From Desulfobacteraceae bacterium (GTDB taxonomy: Bacteria > Desulfobacterota > Desulfobacteria > Desulfobacterales > Desulfobacteraceae), in the NCBI GenBank assembly GCA_016744295.1, contig JADGEQ010000038.1, forward strand, positions 1 through 64,000: 64,000 bases of DNA. Direction: 5' to 3'. The position numbers and the translations under genes are program-made. Within the stretch, counting starts at the first letter, position 1, and every line of letters starts with the position of its first letter. This document shows, in pieces, positions 42,018-51,068 of the stretch. The notes under the pieces are model-generated. The model did not search any database. It was not told where the DNA came from and worked only from the letters and a program-made list of their open reading frames with translations.

Positions 42018-44231
42018 TTAATTAGCCGGGGGCCTTTTCTTCTGGATCTGGTTGTGGATATTGACCAGTTTTTTATCTGCCTGGTTAAGTCGGTCGGCAA
42101 GCACGGAAAAAAGGTGTTTGGCCACATCTGGATATTTTTCTATGATCTCACCCAGTTTATCCCCTGGAAACCGTTTGACCTTGGATCTTCCCTTTGAAAT
42201 GATGGAGGCGGATCTTGCATCCTTGGTGATGGCAGCCATTTCTCCAAAATATTCCCCCGGCTGTGTGATTTCCGCAATTTTTTTACCGCCTTTTACCACA
42301 TGGAGTGCGCCCTGCTCCAATTTGAAAAAATCGATATCTTTATTGCCCTCCCGGATGATCACATCCTTGTCTTCGTATTGTTCCAAATCCGGATTTATAA
42401 GATAGGCCGGCAGCGCTTCCTTGGTAATGGTGGTTTTTTTCAAAACCTCTTCAAGGGAGGTTTCTTTAGATCTTATTTTTACAAGGCCTGCATCCCTCAG
42501 GGTAATCATGCCTTCCTGAACCGCTACCTTTCTGAGTTGATCTTCGGCCACCTCGGCGGTGATGGCTTTACTTACCTCATCGGTGACCTCCATCAGCTCA
42601 TAGAGCCCGACTCTTCCCTTGTATCCGGTTCCATTGCAGGCACCGCATCCCACGGGACCATAAATTTTAAGATCGGCAATTTCTTCCTTTGAAAAGCCTT
42701 GGAGTTCAAGATCCATGGGATTATAACCGGTGACAACCTGTTTGCACTGGGAACAAAGTCTTCTGGTCAGACGCTGGGACAAAACCATGGTAATGGAAGA
42801 GGCAAGCATAAAAGCGGGAATACCGATATCTATCAACCTGCCGATGGTGGAGGGGCAATCATTGGTATGGAGGGTGGCAAAGACCAGGTGGCCTGTCATG
42901 GCGGCCTTGATGGCAATTTCAGCCGTGTCCATATCCCTGATTTCACCCACCATGATAATATCGGGATCCTGGCGAAGGAATGCTTTTAATGCCTTCGCAT
43001 AGGTCATGCCCACGGCCTCTTTTACCGGAACCTGGTTGATGCCCTTAAAATTGAACTCAACCGGATCTTCGGCGGTGAGGATTTTAATATCATCTTTATT
43101 AAGCCGGTTTAGAACCGAGTAGAGGGTGGTCGTTTTTCCGCTGCCCGTGGGGCCTGTGACCAATATAAGGCCGTAGGGTCTTGCAATACACCGTTTCAGG
43201 GTATCATAGGTGGAGGGTTCAAATCCCAGTTTGGCCAGATTAATGCTCAGGGCACTCTGATCCAGAATACGCATGACAATGCTTTCCCCAAACAGGGTGG
43301 GCAGGCTGGACACCCGGAAATCTACGGATTTTTTCTTCCCAAACCTAAGTTTTATTCTGCCGTCCTGGGGAATTCTTCTTTCTGCAATATCCAGTTCCGC
43401 TAGAATTTTTATCCTTGAAATAACGGCATTTTTAATACTGATGGGCAGATTCATCGCCTTGTACATGCCGCCGTCCAGCCGGTATCTAACCTGAAAAGAT
43501 TTTTCAAAGGGCTCAATGTGAATATCGGAAACACCGTCATTGATGGCCTTGGTCAGAATACCGTTGACCAATTTGATGATGGGGGCATCAGAGGCCATGA
43601 ACTGATCCTGGTCATCCTCTATATCTGCAAATCCAACTTCCACTTCCCCGGCTGCCTCGGAAACAAGGGAGCCAAAATCCTCCACAGAAGTAACGGGTTC
43701 ATCATCCTCGGCATCCTCGTCAAAATGGAGAAATTCTTTATAATCGACATCACTAATTTTATAAAAATCCCGGTATGCCTGGATAATATCATTTTCAGTG
43801 GAGACAAACACCTTGATATTTTTTTGTGTTTTTTTGTGAAGCTCTTCCACAACAGCTGTATCTGTGGGTTCTGCCATTGTGATAGACAAATCATCCCCTG
43901 CGAGTGTAAGGGGGAATACCAGATGCTCTTTGGCCATTTCAAAGGGAAGAAGTTTTAAAACCTTTGGATCCGGTTTTATTTCACCAAAACGGATAACTGT
44001 ATAATTATACAGCCTGCCCAGAACATTTATAATTGTATCCGGATCAATATAGCCCTTGTTCAATAGAATGCTGCTCAACCGCTCATTGGTTTTCTTGTGA
44101 ACATTCAGGGCCTCGGTTAGCTGCATACTGGTAATCTGCCCCTCTTTTGAGAGGATTTCACCTATTTTGGTCCTGCCGGCCCCGGACTGATCTTTGATGG
44201 TTGATTTAAGACTGGAAGCTGATTTTGCCAT
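42018..44231 (-). CDS. GspE/PilB-type secretion ATPase with a C-terminal cyclic-nucleotide-binding domain
   Basis: The 737-residue protein has an N-terminal MshEN-like part (about 20-160, GEILSKEGQITSMQLTEAL), a GspE core with Walker A VTGPTGSGKTTTLYS, Asp box TAEDPVEF, Walker B IIMVGEIRDMDTAEIA and HLVFATLHTND, plus the zinc cysteine cluster CSQCKQ and CGACNGTGYKGR. After about residue 600 comes a cNMP-binding domain with FFKLEQGALHVV and PGEYFGEMAAITKDARSAS, where the Glu and Arg of the phosphate cassette are kept. Such ATPases drive type IV pili or type II secretion. No pilin, PilC or secretin gene is nearby. The fusion suggests nucleotide-controlled assembly (inference). Confidence 0.92.
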   Translation of the reverse strand: MAKSASSLKSTIKDQSGAGRTKIGEILSKEGQITSMQLTEALNVHKKTNERLSSILLNKGYIDPDTIINVLGRLYNYTVIRFGEIKPDPKVLKLLPFEMAKEHLVFPLTLAGDDLSITMAEPTDTAVVEELHKKTQKNIKVFVSTENDIIQAYRDFYKISDVDYKEFLHFDEDAEDDEPVTSVEDFGSLVSEAAGEVEVGFADIEDDQDQFMASDAPIIKLVNGILTKAINDGVSDIHIEPFEKSFQVRYRLDGGMYKAMNLPISIKNAVISRIKILAELDIAERRIPQDGRIKLRFGKKKSVDFRVSSLPTLFGESIVMRILDQSALSINLAKLGFEPSTYDTLKRCIARPYGLILVTGPTGSGKTTTLYSVLNRLNKDDIKILTAEDPVEFNFKGINQVPVKEAVGMTYAKALKAFLRQDPDIIMVGEIRDMDTAEIAIKAAMTGHLVFATLHTNDCPSTIGRLIDIGIPAFMLASSITMVLSQRLTRRLCSQCKQVVTGYNPMDLELQGFSKEEIADLKIYGPVGCGACNGTGYKGRVGLYELMEVTDEVSKAITAEVAEDQLRKVAVQEGMITLRDAGLVKIRSKETSLEEVLKKTTITKEALPAYLINPDLEQYEDKDVIIREGNKDIDFFKLEQGALHVVKGGKKIAEITQPGEYFGEMAAITKDARSASIISKGRSKVKRFPGDKLGEIIEKYPDVAKHLFSVLADRLNQADKKLVNIHNQIQKKRPPAN

Positions 44232-44274
44232 TCACTTTTTCCAATGGTTTATTTGCAATGGGTTGCTTTAATGG

Positions 44275-44493
44275 TTATTTGTTGCTGTTATAATTTTTAA
44301 ACACCCTTATACCGCCGGCCAGGACTAAAAGTATGCCCAGGATGTAAAAGCAAAATTTAATGATCAATAATTTTCCACTAAAAAATTCTATGGCGGCAAC
44401 CTGGGGCATTACCTGGGGGATGCGGTAAAAAACACCCAAACCAACAGCGATCAGAAGGATTCCATAGTAGAAGGTAAACGTTTTTTTGTCCAT
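44275..44493 (-). CDS. Small membrane protein, two segments
   Basis: The 72-residue protein has two hydrophobic segments (FYYGILLIAVGLGVFY and IIKFCFYILGILLVLAG) and a basic end. ATG 44493 is chosen because GGAAAGG, which lies at the end of the ABC-F gene, serves as its ribosome site; an in-frame GTG at 44505 is less likely. It begins five bases after the ABC-F stop, in the same direction, and 43 bases before the GspE-like gene. No family is recognised. Confidence 0.7.
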   Translation of the reverse strand: MDKKTFTFYYGILLIAVGLGVFYRIPQVMPQVAAIEFFSGKLLIIKFCFYILGILLVLAGGIRVFKNYNSNK

Positions 44494-44498
44494 CTCAA

Positions 44499-46364
44499 TT
44501 AACACCTTTCCAATTCGTTGAGCTCTTTATCAAAGCTGAGTTTTTTATTATCCATTTCATCCATCTGTTTTTCCAATTCTTCAAATAAAGATTCCACCTC
44601 TTTTTCCAAAGATGCCAGTTGTTTTGACAGGGTTTGAATTGCAGGACCGTCCTGCTCCTGGGAAGCGGTTAACAATTGGTCATTTACCCTTTGGGTCTGG
44701 ACTTCTTTTTCTTCAATGGTATCTTCAATCCGGGTAATTACCCTTTGAATGGGGCTGATTATTTTTGATCTGCCGGCAATTATTTCAGATTTTTTTTGTC
44801 TCAATTGTTTTTTTGACAGGGTGGCGGTGCCGGATTTTTTTGTTTCCATCGGTTCTTGGGCGTCTGTTTCATCTTCCCAGCCTTCTTTTTCCAAAAATTC
44901 AGCATAGGTGCCTTCAAAAACCGAAATACCATCTTTTTTAAAAATTACCAGACGTGTGGCCAGGGCATGGAGAAACATTTCATTATGGGTGACCAGAATG
45001 ACAGCCCCCTCAAAATAGTTCAAGGCTTCTACAAAAGCGTCGCAGGCTTCAATGTCAAGATGGTTGGTAGGTTCATCCAAAAGGACAAGATTTAAAGGGC
45101 TGATGAGCAATTTCCCCAGCATGACCCTGGATTTTTCCCCCCCCGAGAGAACCGATATCTTTTTGAGGGCAGCATCCTTTTCAAACATCATGGATCCACA
45201 GATATTTCTGGCTGCCTGACGATCAAATTCCGGCTGGGAATGGATCAGTTCATCTTCAATGGTAAAATTGTCGTTGAGAGACTGAACATTGGTCTGCTCA
45301 AAATATCCCTTGGAAACGCCGGGGTTCACCAGGACCGAACCTTTCTCGGCCTGAATGTTCTGGTTCAGCAATTTTAGCAGAGTGGATTTTCCCTTGCCGT
45401 TCTGACCGATAATGGCAATTCTGTCATTGGGATAAATGGTCAGGGAAAAATTTTGTATCAATGGGGTGTTTGGGGGGGTGGCTTTATCCCAGGAAAAGGA
45501 GAGATTTTCAGCAGTAAGCACCTGTTTTCCGGCAAAGGGAAGATAATTAAAGGAAAATACTAAATTTTTTAATTGGGCCAGTTTGTCCTTTGATTCATTT
45601 TTTTCCAGGGTTTTGAGCCGGGACTGAACCATGTTTGCCAGCCTGGCCTTTGCCCTGAATCGAGTGACAAAAAGCTCAATTTCCTTTTTTCTTTTTTCCT
45701 CATTCAGTCGGGTTTTTTCATAGATCTCTTCATCCTGGGCTACCTGGAAATAATATTTACCGCTATCCCCCTTGATTTTACGGATTTTTTGGCGGTGAAT
45801 TCCGGCAATATGGGTAACCACATTGTCCATGAAGCCCCTGTCATGGGTGACCAACAGCACTTCCCGGGGCCAGGAAATCAAAAATTGGGAAATCCATCGG
45901 ATAGAGGTGATATCCAGGTAGTTGGTGGGCTCATCCAAAATCAAGAGATCCGGTTCCGACACCAATACTTTTGCCAGATTCAGACGAACCTGAAATCCCC
46001 CTGAGAAAAGCCGTGGATCTTTTTTCATGTCTGACTGGGAAAAACCAAGGCCTGCCAGTATCTTTTCCGCTTTCCAGGATTGATCCCTTTCATGTTCCGG
46101 AAGACCCAGGATGGCCTCATCCAGAACTGTGTTTTTTTCAAAGGAGATCTTCTGGGACAAAACCCCTATCCGATATCCTGCAGGATATGTGATCCTGCCG
46201 TCATCGGGATGATCGGTTTTGGCAATCATGTTCAACAGGGTGGTTTTTCCGTGACCGTTTCTGCCCACAAGTCCCACCCGTTCTCCCGGGTTGATTTGCA
46301 GTCCGGTGTCGTCTAAAAGCAACTGGGCTCCAAACCCCTTTGAAATGGACTCAATATTTAGCAT
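44499..46364 (-). CDS. ABC-F family ATPase (Uup/YheS-like ribosome-associated factor)
   Basis: The 621-residue protein has two ABC modules and no membrane part. First module: GLVGRNGHGKTTLL, LFSGGFQVRLNLAKVL, LLILDEPTNYLD. Second: AIIGQNGKGKSTLLKL, VLSGGEKSRVMLGKLL, LVLLDEPTNHLD. The linker between them is rich in Arg/Lys (KKEIELFVTRFRAKARLANM), and a C-terminal coiled coil follows (about 530-621). ABC-F proteins bind the ribosomal E site and ease stalled translation or give antibiotic protection. The specific subgroup cannot be fixed by eye. The GGAAG ribosome site is well placed. Confidence 0.94.
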   Translation of the reverse strand: MLNIESISKGFGAQLLLDDTGLQINPGERVGLVGRNGHGKTTLLNMIAKTDHPDDGRITYPAGYRIGVLSQKISFEKNTVLDEAILGLPEHERDQSWKAEKILAGLGFSQSDMKKDPRLFSGGFQVRLNLAKVLVSEPDLLILDEPTNYLDITSIRWISQFLISWPREVLLVTHDRGFMDNVVTHIAGIHRQKIRKIKGDSGKYYFQVAQDEEIYEKTRLNEEKRKKEIELFVTRFRAKARLANMVQSRLKTLEKNESKDKLAQLKNLVFSFNYLPFAGKQVLTAENLSFSWDKATPPNTPLIQNFSLTIYPNDRIAIIGQNGKGKSTLLKLLNQNIQAEKGSVLVNPGVSKGYFEQTNVQSLNDNFTIEDELIHSQPEFDRQAARNICGSMMFEKDAALKKISVLSGGEKSRVMLGKLLISPLNLVLLDEPTNHLDIEACDAFVEALNYFEGAVILVTHNEMFLHALATRLVIFKKDGISVFEGTYAEFLEKEGWEDETDAQEPMETKKSGTATLSKKQLRQKKSEIIAGRSKIISPIQRVITRIEDTIEEKEVQTQRVNDQLLTASQEQDGPAIQTLSKQLASLEKEVESLFEELEKQMDEMDNKKLSFDKELNELERC

Positions 46365-46459
46365 TCAATCTTCCGTAAAATATCATAAAGTTTTGCTTAA
46401 TTTTATCTTAAAGAGGTATCATAACACTGCCCAGACAATTTTTAAACATAAGATTTTTC

Positions 46460-46487
46460 TTGACTTGAATTTTTAAGTTCTTAATAA
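46460..46487 (+). promoter_or_regulatory. Candidate promoter of ppdK
   Basis: TTGACT at 46460-46465 and TAATAA at 46482-46487 (16-base spacer). It lies about 50 bases before the PpdK start codon in the divergent gap with the ABC-F gene. Confidence 0.5.
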
Positions 46488-46535
46488 TTATCCAGTAATT
46501 TTATTTCTTGTACAAAAATTTATACAGAGGAAAAT

Positions 46536-49244
46536 ATGACCCAATATATTTATGAATTCGGTCCCCAAAGAACCGAGGGGGATGCAACACAGAAAAACCT
46601 TCTTGGTGGAAAAGGAGCCAATCTTGCTGAAATGGCAAAATTAGGTCTTCCTGTTCCCCCCGGCTTTACCATATCCACAGAATGCTGCAACCATTATTTT
46701 GATCTTGACGGTCGATTCCCGGATACCCTTGAGGCGGAAGTGACATCTGCCATGGCAAATATAGAAAACCAGATGCAAATGAAATTCGGGGATGAAAGAA
46801 ATCCCCTGCTGATTTCCTGTCGTTCCGGTGCCAGAAGTTCCATGCCCGGAATGATGGAAACCATTTTAAATGTCGGGCTCTGTTCAAAGACCATCCCAGG
46901 TCTAATTGCCAAAACAGGCAATGAATGGTTTGTATACGATGCCTATAGAAGACTGATCATGATGTACTCTGATGTGGTGATGGAAAAGGCTGAACAGATA
47001 AAATCCTCCGACGGCATGGGTATCCGCCTCAATCTAGAAATGATGATGAACAATCTGAAAAATGACAAGGGCTATACAAACGACACCGACATCTCCACCC
47101 AGGATATGAAATCATTGTGCGCCAGGTTCAAAAAGAAGATCCATGAATATCTGAATGTCGAATTTCCCGATGACCCCCAAGAACAATTAATGGGATCCAT
47201 TGGGGCTGTTTTTAAAAGCTGGAATGGAAGGCGGGCTGTTTCCTACAGACGGATTGAACACATTCCGGACAATTGGGGAACAGCCGTAAACGTCCAGAGT
47301 ATGGTTTTTGGCAATATGGGGGCAACCTCTGCCACAGGGGTTGCCTTTTCAAGGGACCCTGCCACAGGAGAGGATAAATTTTACGGAGAATGGCTCATAA
47401 ATGCCCAGGGAGAGGATGTGGTGGCGGGTACCAGAACCCCAAACCCCTTGAACAATGATACCAAAAACCCCCAGAACCTGCATCTTTCTTCCCTGGAAGA
47501 AGCCATGCCAAAACTATATGCACAGCTTTTTGATATCAGAAACACCCTTGAGTCACATTACAAAGATATGCAGGATATTGAGTTCACGATCCAGGAAGGA
47601 CATTTGTATATGCTCCAATGCCGGGTGGGAAAAAGAACTGCCACCGCCGCCCTGAACATGGCCATGGACATGTTTGAGCAAGGCATGATCGATGAAAAGA
47701 CCATGGTTTGCCGGTTGGATCCAAAGATACTGGACGACATGCTCCATCCCATTGTGGACCCGGCCGCAGAAAAGATTGCCGAAAAAGTGGTCGAAGGATT
47801 GCCTGCCGGACCTGGCGGGGCCTGGGGCCAGATTGTCTTTACCTCTGAAGATGCTGTTTTGTGGGCCAAATCAGATAAAAAGGTTATCCTGGTACGGGAA
47901 GAAACCAATCCGGAAGATATTGAGGGCATGCGGGCCGCCTCGGCCATTTTAACCGCCAGAGGGGGAATGACAAGCCATGCAGCCCTTGTTGCAAGAGGCT
48001 GGGGAAAATGCTGTATTGTCGGTGCCGGTGCCATGAAAATTAATGTGAGTAAAAAGCAGCTTATCGTTGGAAGTAATATTTTTCAGGAAGGGGATTTTAT
48101 TACCCTAAATGGCACCAAGGGAGTGGTTTATCAGGGCAAATTGAAAATGAAGGATGCCTCGGAAAATCCAAGATTTCAAAAGTTCATGTCCATTGCCGAT
48201 TCCCATCGAACCATGAAGGTCAGAGCCAATGCGGACACACCTGAAGATGCCAGGATTGCATTGGGCTTTGGTGCAGAGGGTATTGGGCTGTTTAGAACCG
48301 AGCATATGTTCTATGGCACCGATTCTAGCACACCCCTGTTTTTGCTGCGGAAAATGATCCTGAGTAAATCTGTGGATGAACGGCAGGTAGCCCTGGATGA
48401 GTTATTTCCCTTTGTCAAACAGGAAATTTCAAAAACCCTGGCTGCCATGGATAATCTGCCGGTTACCCTGAGGCTTCTGGATCCACCCCTGCACGAATTT
48501 GTTCCCCAGTCCGAACAAAATCAGCAGGAGATTGCCGATGCCCTGAGGATAGATCTGGAAGAAGTTTTAAAAAGAAGTGCACTGCTCAAAGAATCCAACC
48601 CCATGATCGGCCATCGGGGGGTACGTTTGGGCATTACCTTTCCTGAAATTACGTCCATGCAGGTAACAGCCATATTTGAAGCCTGTGCTGAACTGATCCA
48701 GGCGGGTAAACATCCCCTGCCTGAAATCATGGTGCCGGTTACCTGCAATGAAAGGGAGCTGGAATTTGTCCACAAATTGGTTACAGACTCTTATGATGCG
48801 ACCATTGCAAAATATAATATTCCGAAAATTTCTTATATGTTCGGAACCATGATCGAGATTCCTAGAGCAGCCCTTGTGGCCGATAAAATGGCAAAATATG
48901 CCCAGTTTTTTTCCTTTGGCACCAATGATCTGACCCAGATGACCTTTGGCTTTTCCCGGGATGATATTGGGTCCTTTATGAATGATTATATCGACAATGC
49001 CATATTAAACTTTGACCCCTTTGAAACCCTGGATCAGGAAGCCGTGGGCAGTCTGATTGAAATTTCCGTGGAAAGAGGCCGGAAGACACGGCCGGATATA
49101 AAACTTGGGATCTGCGGAGAACACGGCGGTGATCCTGCTTCGGTTGTGTTCTGCCACAAGGCGGGTCTGAGCTATGTTTCCTGCTCTCCCTACAGGATAC
49201 CCATTGCCAGGCTGGCAGCAGCCCAGGCCGCAATTTTAAACTAA
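46536..49244 (+). CDS. ppdK: Pyruvate, phosphate dikinase
   Basis: PPDK interconverts pyruvate, ATP and phosphate with PEP, AMP and PPi; in anaerobes it feeds gluconeogenesis or glycolysis with PPi. The 902-residue protein is full length. It has the ATP-grasp start LGGKGANLAEMAKLGLPVPP, the swivel His481 in TARGGMTSHAALVARGWGKC, and the PEP barrel with GLFRTEHMFY, IMVPVTCNERELEF, FSFGTNDLTQMTFGFSRDD and GICGEHGGDP. The ribosome site is GAGGAAAAT. A gene for the matching regulatory kinase/phosphorylase lies at 51069, supporting control by phosphorylation of the Thr next to the catalytic His (GGMTSHA). Confidence 0.97.
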   Translation: MTQYIYEFGPQRTEGDATQKNLLGGKGANLAEMAKLGLPVPPGFTISTECCNHYFDLDGRFPDTLEAEVTSAMANIENQMQMKFGDERNPLLISCRSGARSSMPGMMETILNVGLCSKTIPGLIAKTGNEWFVYDAYRRLIMMYSDVVMEKAEQIKSSDGMGIRLNLEMMMNNLKNDKGYTNDTDISTQDMKSLCARFKKKIHEYLNVEFPDDPQEQLMGSIGAVFKSWNGRRAVSYRRIEHIPDNWGTAVNVQSMVFGNMGATSATGVAFSRDPATGEDKFYGEWLINAQGEDVVAGTRTPNPLNNDTKNPQNLHLSSLEEAMPKLYAQLFDIRNTLESHYKDMQDIEFTIQEGHLYMLQCRVGKRTATAALNMAMDMFEQGMIDEKTMVCRLDPKILDDMLHPIVDPAAEKIAEKVVEGLPAGPGGAWGQIVFTSEDAVLWAKSDKKVILVREETNPEDIEGMRAASAILTARGGMTSHAALVARGWGKCCIVGAGAMKINVSKKQLIVGSNIFQEGDFITLNGTKGVVYQGKLKMKDASENPRFQKFMSIADSHRTMKVRANADTPEDARIALGFGAEGIGLFRTEHMFYGTDSSTPLFLLRKMILSKSVDERQVALDELFPFVKQEISKTLAAMDNLPVTLRLLDPPLHEFVPQSEQNQQEIADALRIDLEEVLKRSALLKESNPMIGHRGVRLGITFPEITSMQVTAIFEACAELIQAGKHPLPEIMVPVTCNERELEFVHKLVTDSYDATIAKYNIPKISYMFGTMIEIPRAALVADKMAKYAQFFSFGTNDLTQMTFGFSRDDIGSFMNDYIDNAILNFDPFETLDQEAVGSLIEISVERGRKTRPDIKLGICGEHGGDPASVVFCHKAGLSYVSCSPYRIPIARLAAAQAAILN

Positions 49245-49264
49245 TATTAATTGCAATGATTTAA

Positions 49265-49299
49265 AAGGCTTGTCTCGGTAAGGAGACAGGCCTTTTTTT
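49265..49299. terminator. Terminator after ppdK
   Basis: AAGGC-t-TGTCTC (49265-49276), a 6-base loop, GAGACA-g-GCCTT (49283-49294) and a T-run to 49299. It also lies at the end of the convergent gene and can serve both. Confidence 0.9.
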
Positions 49300-49747
49300 A
49301 GTCTGTATCTACCCAATAGCGTGACCAGGGGCATCGTTCCTTGTAGGGAAATTTCATCAGTTCTGTGGCAAGGATTGAAAAATCAGTATTCCGAACCGTA
49401 TAATAGGTCACCTGTTCTTTTTCCATAATGGTTTCAACCCCAAGGGCAACATAGAGGACATGGGAATCCTCCTCAACAGTACACAGAACCGTACCGTTGA
49501 TAATGACCATGTCCGATTCCCTTTGAATGTCAAACAGATCAATCATGGTTATTTTAAAGGCTTTCCCCTTGAAATGATTTGCTGCATTGGTCCGGGTTAG
49601 CTCACAGGTTAAAAAATTTTTAAAACTCATTTCATGCTTCGCAAACTCATCCTCTGCCAAAAGATATGGGGGGTGCACCATCAACAATCCAAGCAGTATC
49701 AGGCCAACGTGCAATAGGTGAAAGGGTGGGAGATAAAAAGATCTCAT
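49298..49747 (-). CDS. Exported protein of unknown function
   Basis: The 149-residue protein has a hydrophobic signal sequence (LLHVGLILLGLLMVHPPYLL, cleavage near LLA-ED). The mature part mixes strands and helices (FKNFLTCELTRTNAANHF and SHVLYVALGVETIM) and has no recognised domain. ATG 49747 is used because AAAGGAT, at the end of the previous gene, precedes it; the longer in-frame start would overlap that gene by 55 bases. It is probably co-transcribed with the exported receiver-like gene, four bases upstream. Confidence 0.7.
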   Translation of the reverse strand: MRSFYLPPFHLLHVGLILLGLLMVHPPYLLAEDEFAKHEMSFKNFLTCELTRTNAANHFKGKAFKITMIDLFDIQRESDMVIINGTVLCTVEEDSHVLYVALGVETIMEKEQVTYYTVRNTDFSILATELMKFPYKERCPWSRYWVDTD

Positions 49748-49751
49748 ATAA

Positions 49752-50519
49752 TCAATCCTTTTCTTTAACCAGTTTTGTGATGGTATTTTGAAGATCTTCC
49801 AGCACAACAGGTTTTAACAGCACCGAACCGGCACCGGAAAATTTAGATCCAAATTTATTCTTAGAACTTTGATTTTGATATCCGGTCTCAATGATGATGG
49901 GTATTTTGGGATCAATTTTTAAAATATGATCCACAAATCTTTCTGTATTCATTCCGGTGATGTTGTGATTGACAATGATCATTTTGAATTTTTCAGGCTG
50001 GACCCTGAAACTATTGAGTGCCATTTCAGCATTTTGAGAAACCATTGCCGTATATCCCATATTACCGATCACCGTTGAGATCAATTGGCTTCTTTTCCCA
50101 TTTTCATCAATGACCATAATAATATTTCCCCTTAGGACTGAAACCTCACTGGATATTGGAATATCGAGTTTCCATTTTTGACCATTTACGGGATGGATAT
50201 TTGAAACATCTATTTCATAGGCCTTGGAAGAGATAAATGTATCATTTTCAGTATCTGATACCTTGGCAATCAATTTTTTATTGGCTGCAATATACTGCCT
50301 GAGCCATTTCCGGTATTCAAGGTTATCCCCTATCAGAATCAGCAGTTTAGGACCGGCCTGGGAATTGACCTGGATGGAATGGTAAATAAGAGGATCATTT
50401 GAATATGCTTTGCTGGTTTCCTTGTAATTTTCTTCTACAAATTCAACCATAAAGTCCCTTGCTCCGGCCGGAGAAGAGATTATGCTGATCAACATAATGA
50501 ATAAAATTAGTTTTTTCAT
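49752..50519 (-). CDS. Exported protein with a receiver-like (CheY-fold) domain lacking the phospho-acceptor Asp
   Basis: The 255-residue protein starts with a signal peptide (LILFIMLISIISSPAGA). Residues about 25-120 form an unrecognised domain (VNSQAGPKLLILIGDNLEYR). From about 128 the sequence follows a receiver domain: NIIMVIDENGKRSQLISTVI for the acidic pocket, KMIIVNHNITGMNTE where the phospho-acceptor Asp would stand but is Asn, IPIIIETGY for the Thr/Ser strand, and VLLKPVVLEDL with the conserved Lys. A receiver outside the cytoplasm without the acceptor would be a phosphorylation-independent interaction module. The domain call rests on motif order only. It is followed by another exported gene at 49298. 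Confidence 0.65.
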   Translation of the reverse strand: MKKLILFIMLISIISSPAGARDFMVEFVEENYKETSKAYSNDPLIYHSIQVNSQAGPKLLILIGDNLEYRKWLRQYIAANKKLIAKVSDTENDTFISSKAYEIDVSNIHPVNGQKWKLDIPISSEVSVLRGNIIMVIDENGKRSQLISTVIGNMGYTAMVSQNAEMALNSFRVQPEKFKMIIVNHNITGMNTERFVDHILKIDPKIPIIIETGYQNQSSKNKFGSKFSGAGSVLLKPVVLEDLQNTITKLVKEKD

Positions 50520-50631
50520 GCACCGTCCCTATCTAATAAAATAAGATAATAAAAAGAAAATCTAAAAAGAAGATAATGACAAAGGTATCGGCAATACCTT
50601 GTATGTTCTTGATGTCCCATGGGAGAATCCT

Positions 50632-50994
50632 TTACAAAATAGCCCAGGATACTAAAAAGAGAAAAAGATATAAAAAACCCAGAAGAATTAAATTTTTTTT
50701 AGGGTCTGTTTTTCTCCTGGCTCGAAAACGACTCAAGCCAAGTCCCAGGGCACTGATGATCAGGCCGACAAAAACTGTATTTACAAGATATTGCACAAAT
50801 TTCATATCCCAACTGGTTCTTAGATTCAGTCTGTAAAATTTGTCAAAAAAGGTTTCAAATTCCGGCTGGGCTTTGTGAAACACCAAAACTGAAATAAAGA
50901 GCACCCCCCAGGCACAAAAATTGAGCACAAAGAGAAGATGTGTCAAAAAATCCCTATTTTTTCGTCTTTCAAAGGGTTTCAGTATCCGTTTAAT
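50632..50994 (-). CDS. Small membrane protein, likely ATT start codon
   Basis: A protein of 120 residues with three hydrophobic segments (LLFVLNFCAWGVLFISVLVF, LVNTVFVGLIISALGLGL and NLILLGFLYLFLFLVSWAIL). The only ATG/GTG/TTG-type start is TTG at 50946, which has no ribosome site. The open frame goes on upstream for 16 codons to ATT at 50994, reading IKRILKPFERRKNRDFL, and AGGAGAG lies five to eleven bases before that ATT. Initiation at ATT is therefore proposed. The extension adds a basic cytoplasmic leader that fits the positive-inside rule. No family is recognised. Confidence 0.6.
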   Translation of the reverse strand: MKRILKPFERRKNRDFLTHLLFVLNFCAWGVLFISVLVFHKAQPEFETFFDKFYRLNLRTSWDMKFVQYLVNTVFVGLIISALGLGLSRFRARRKTDPKKNLILLGFLYLFLFLVSWAIL

Positions 50995-51068
50995 AGAACT
51001 CTCCTCTTATTATTTTTCCATGCTTTCTATTTCTTTCTAAAAAAATACCCCAATATCTAAAGGGCAGT

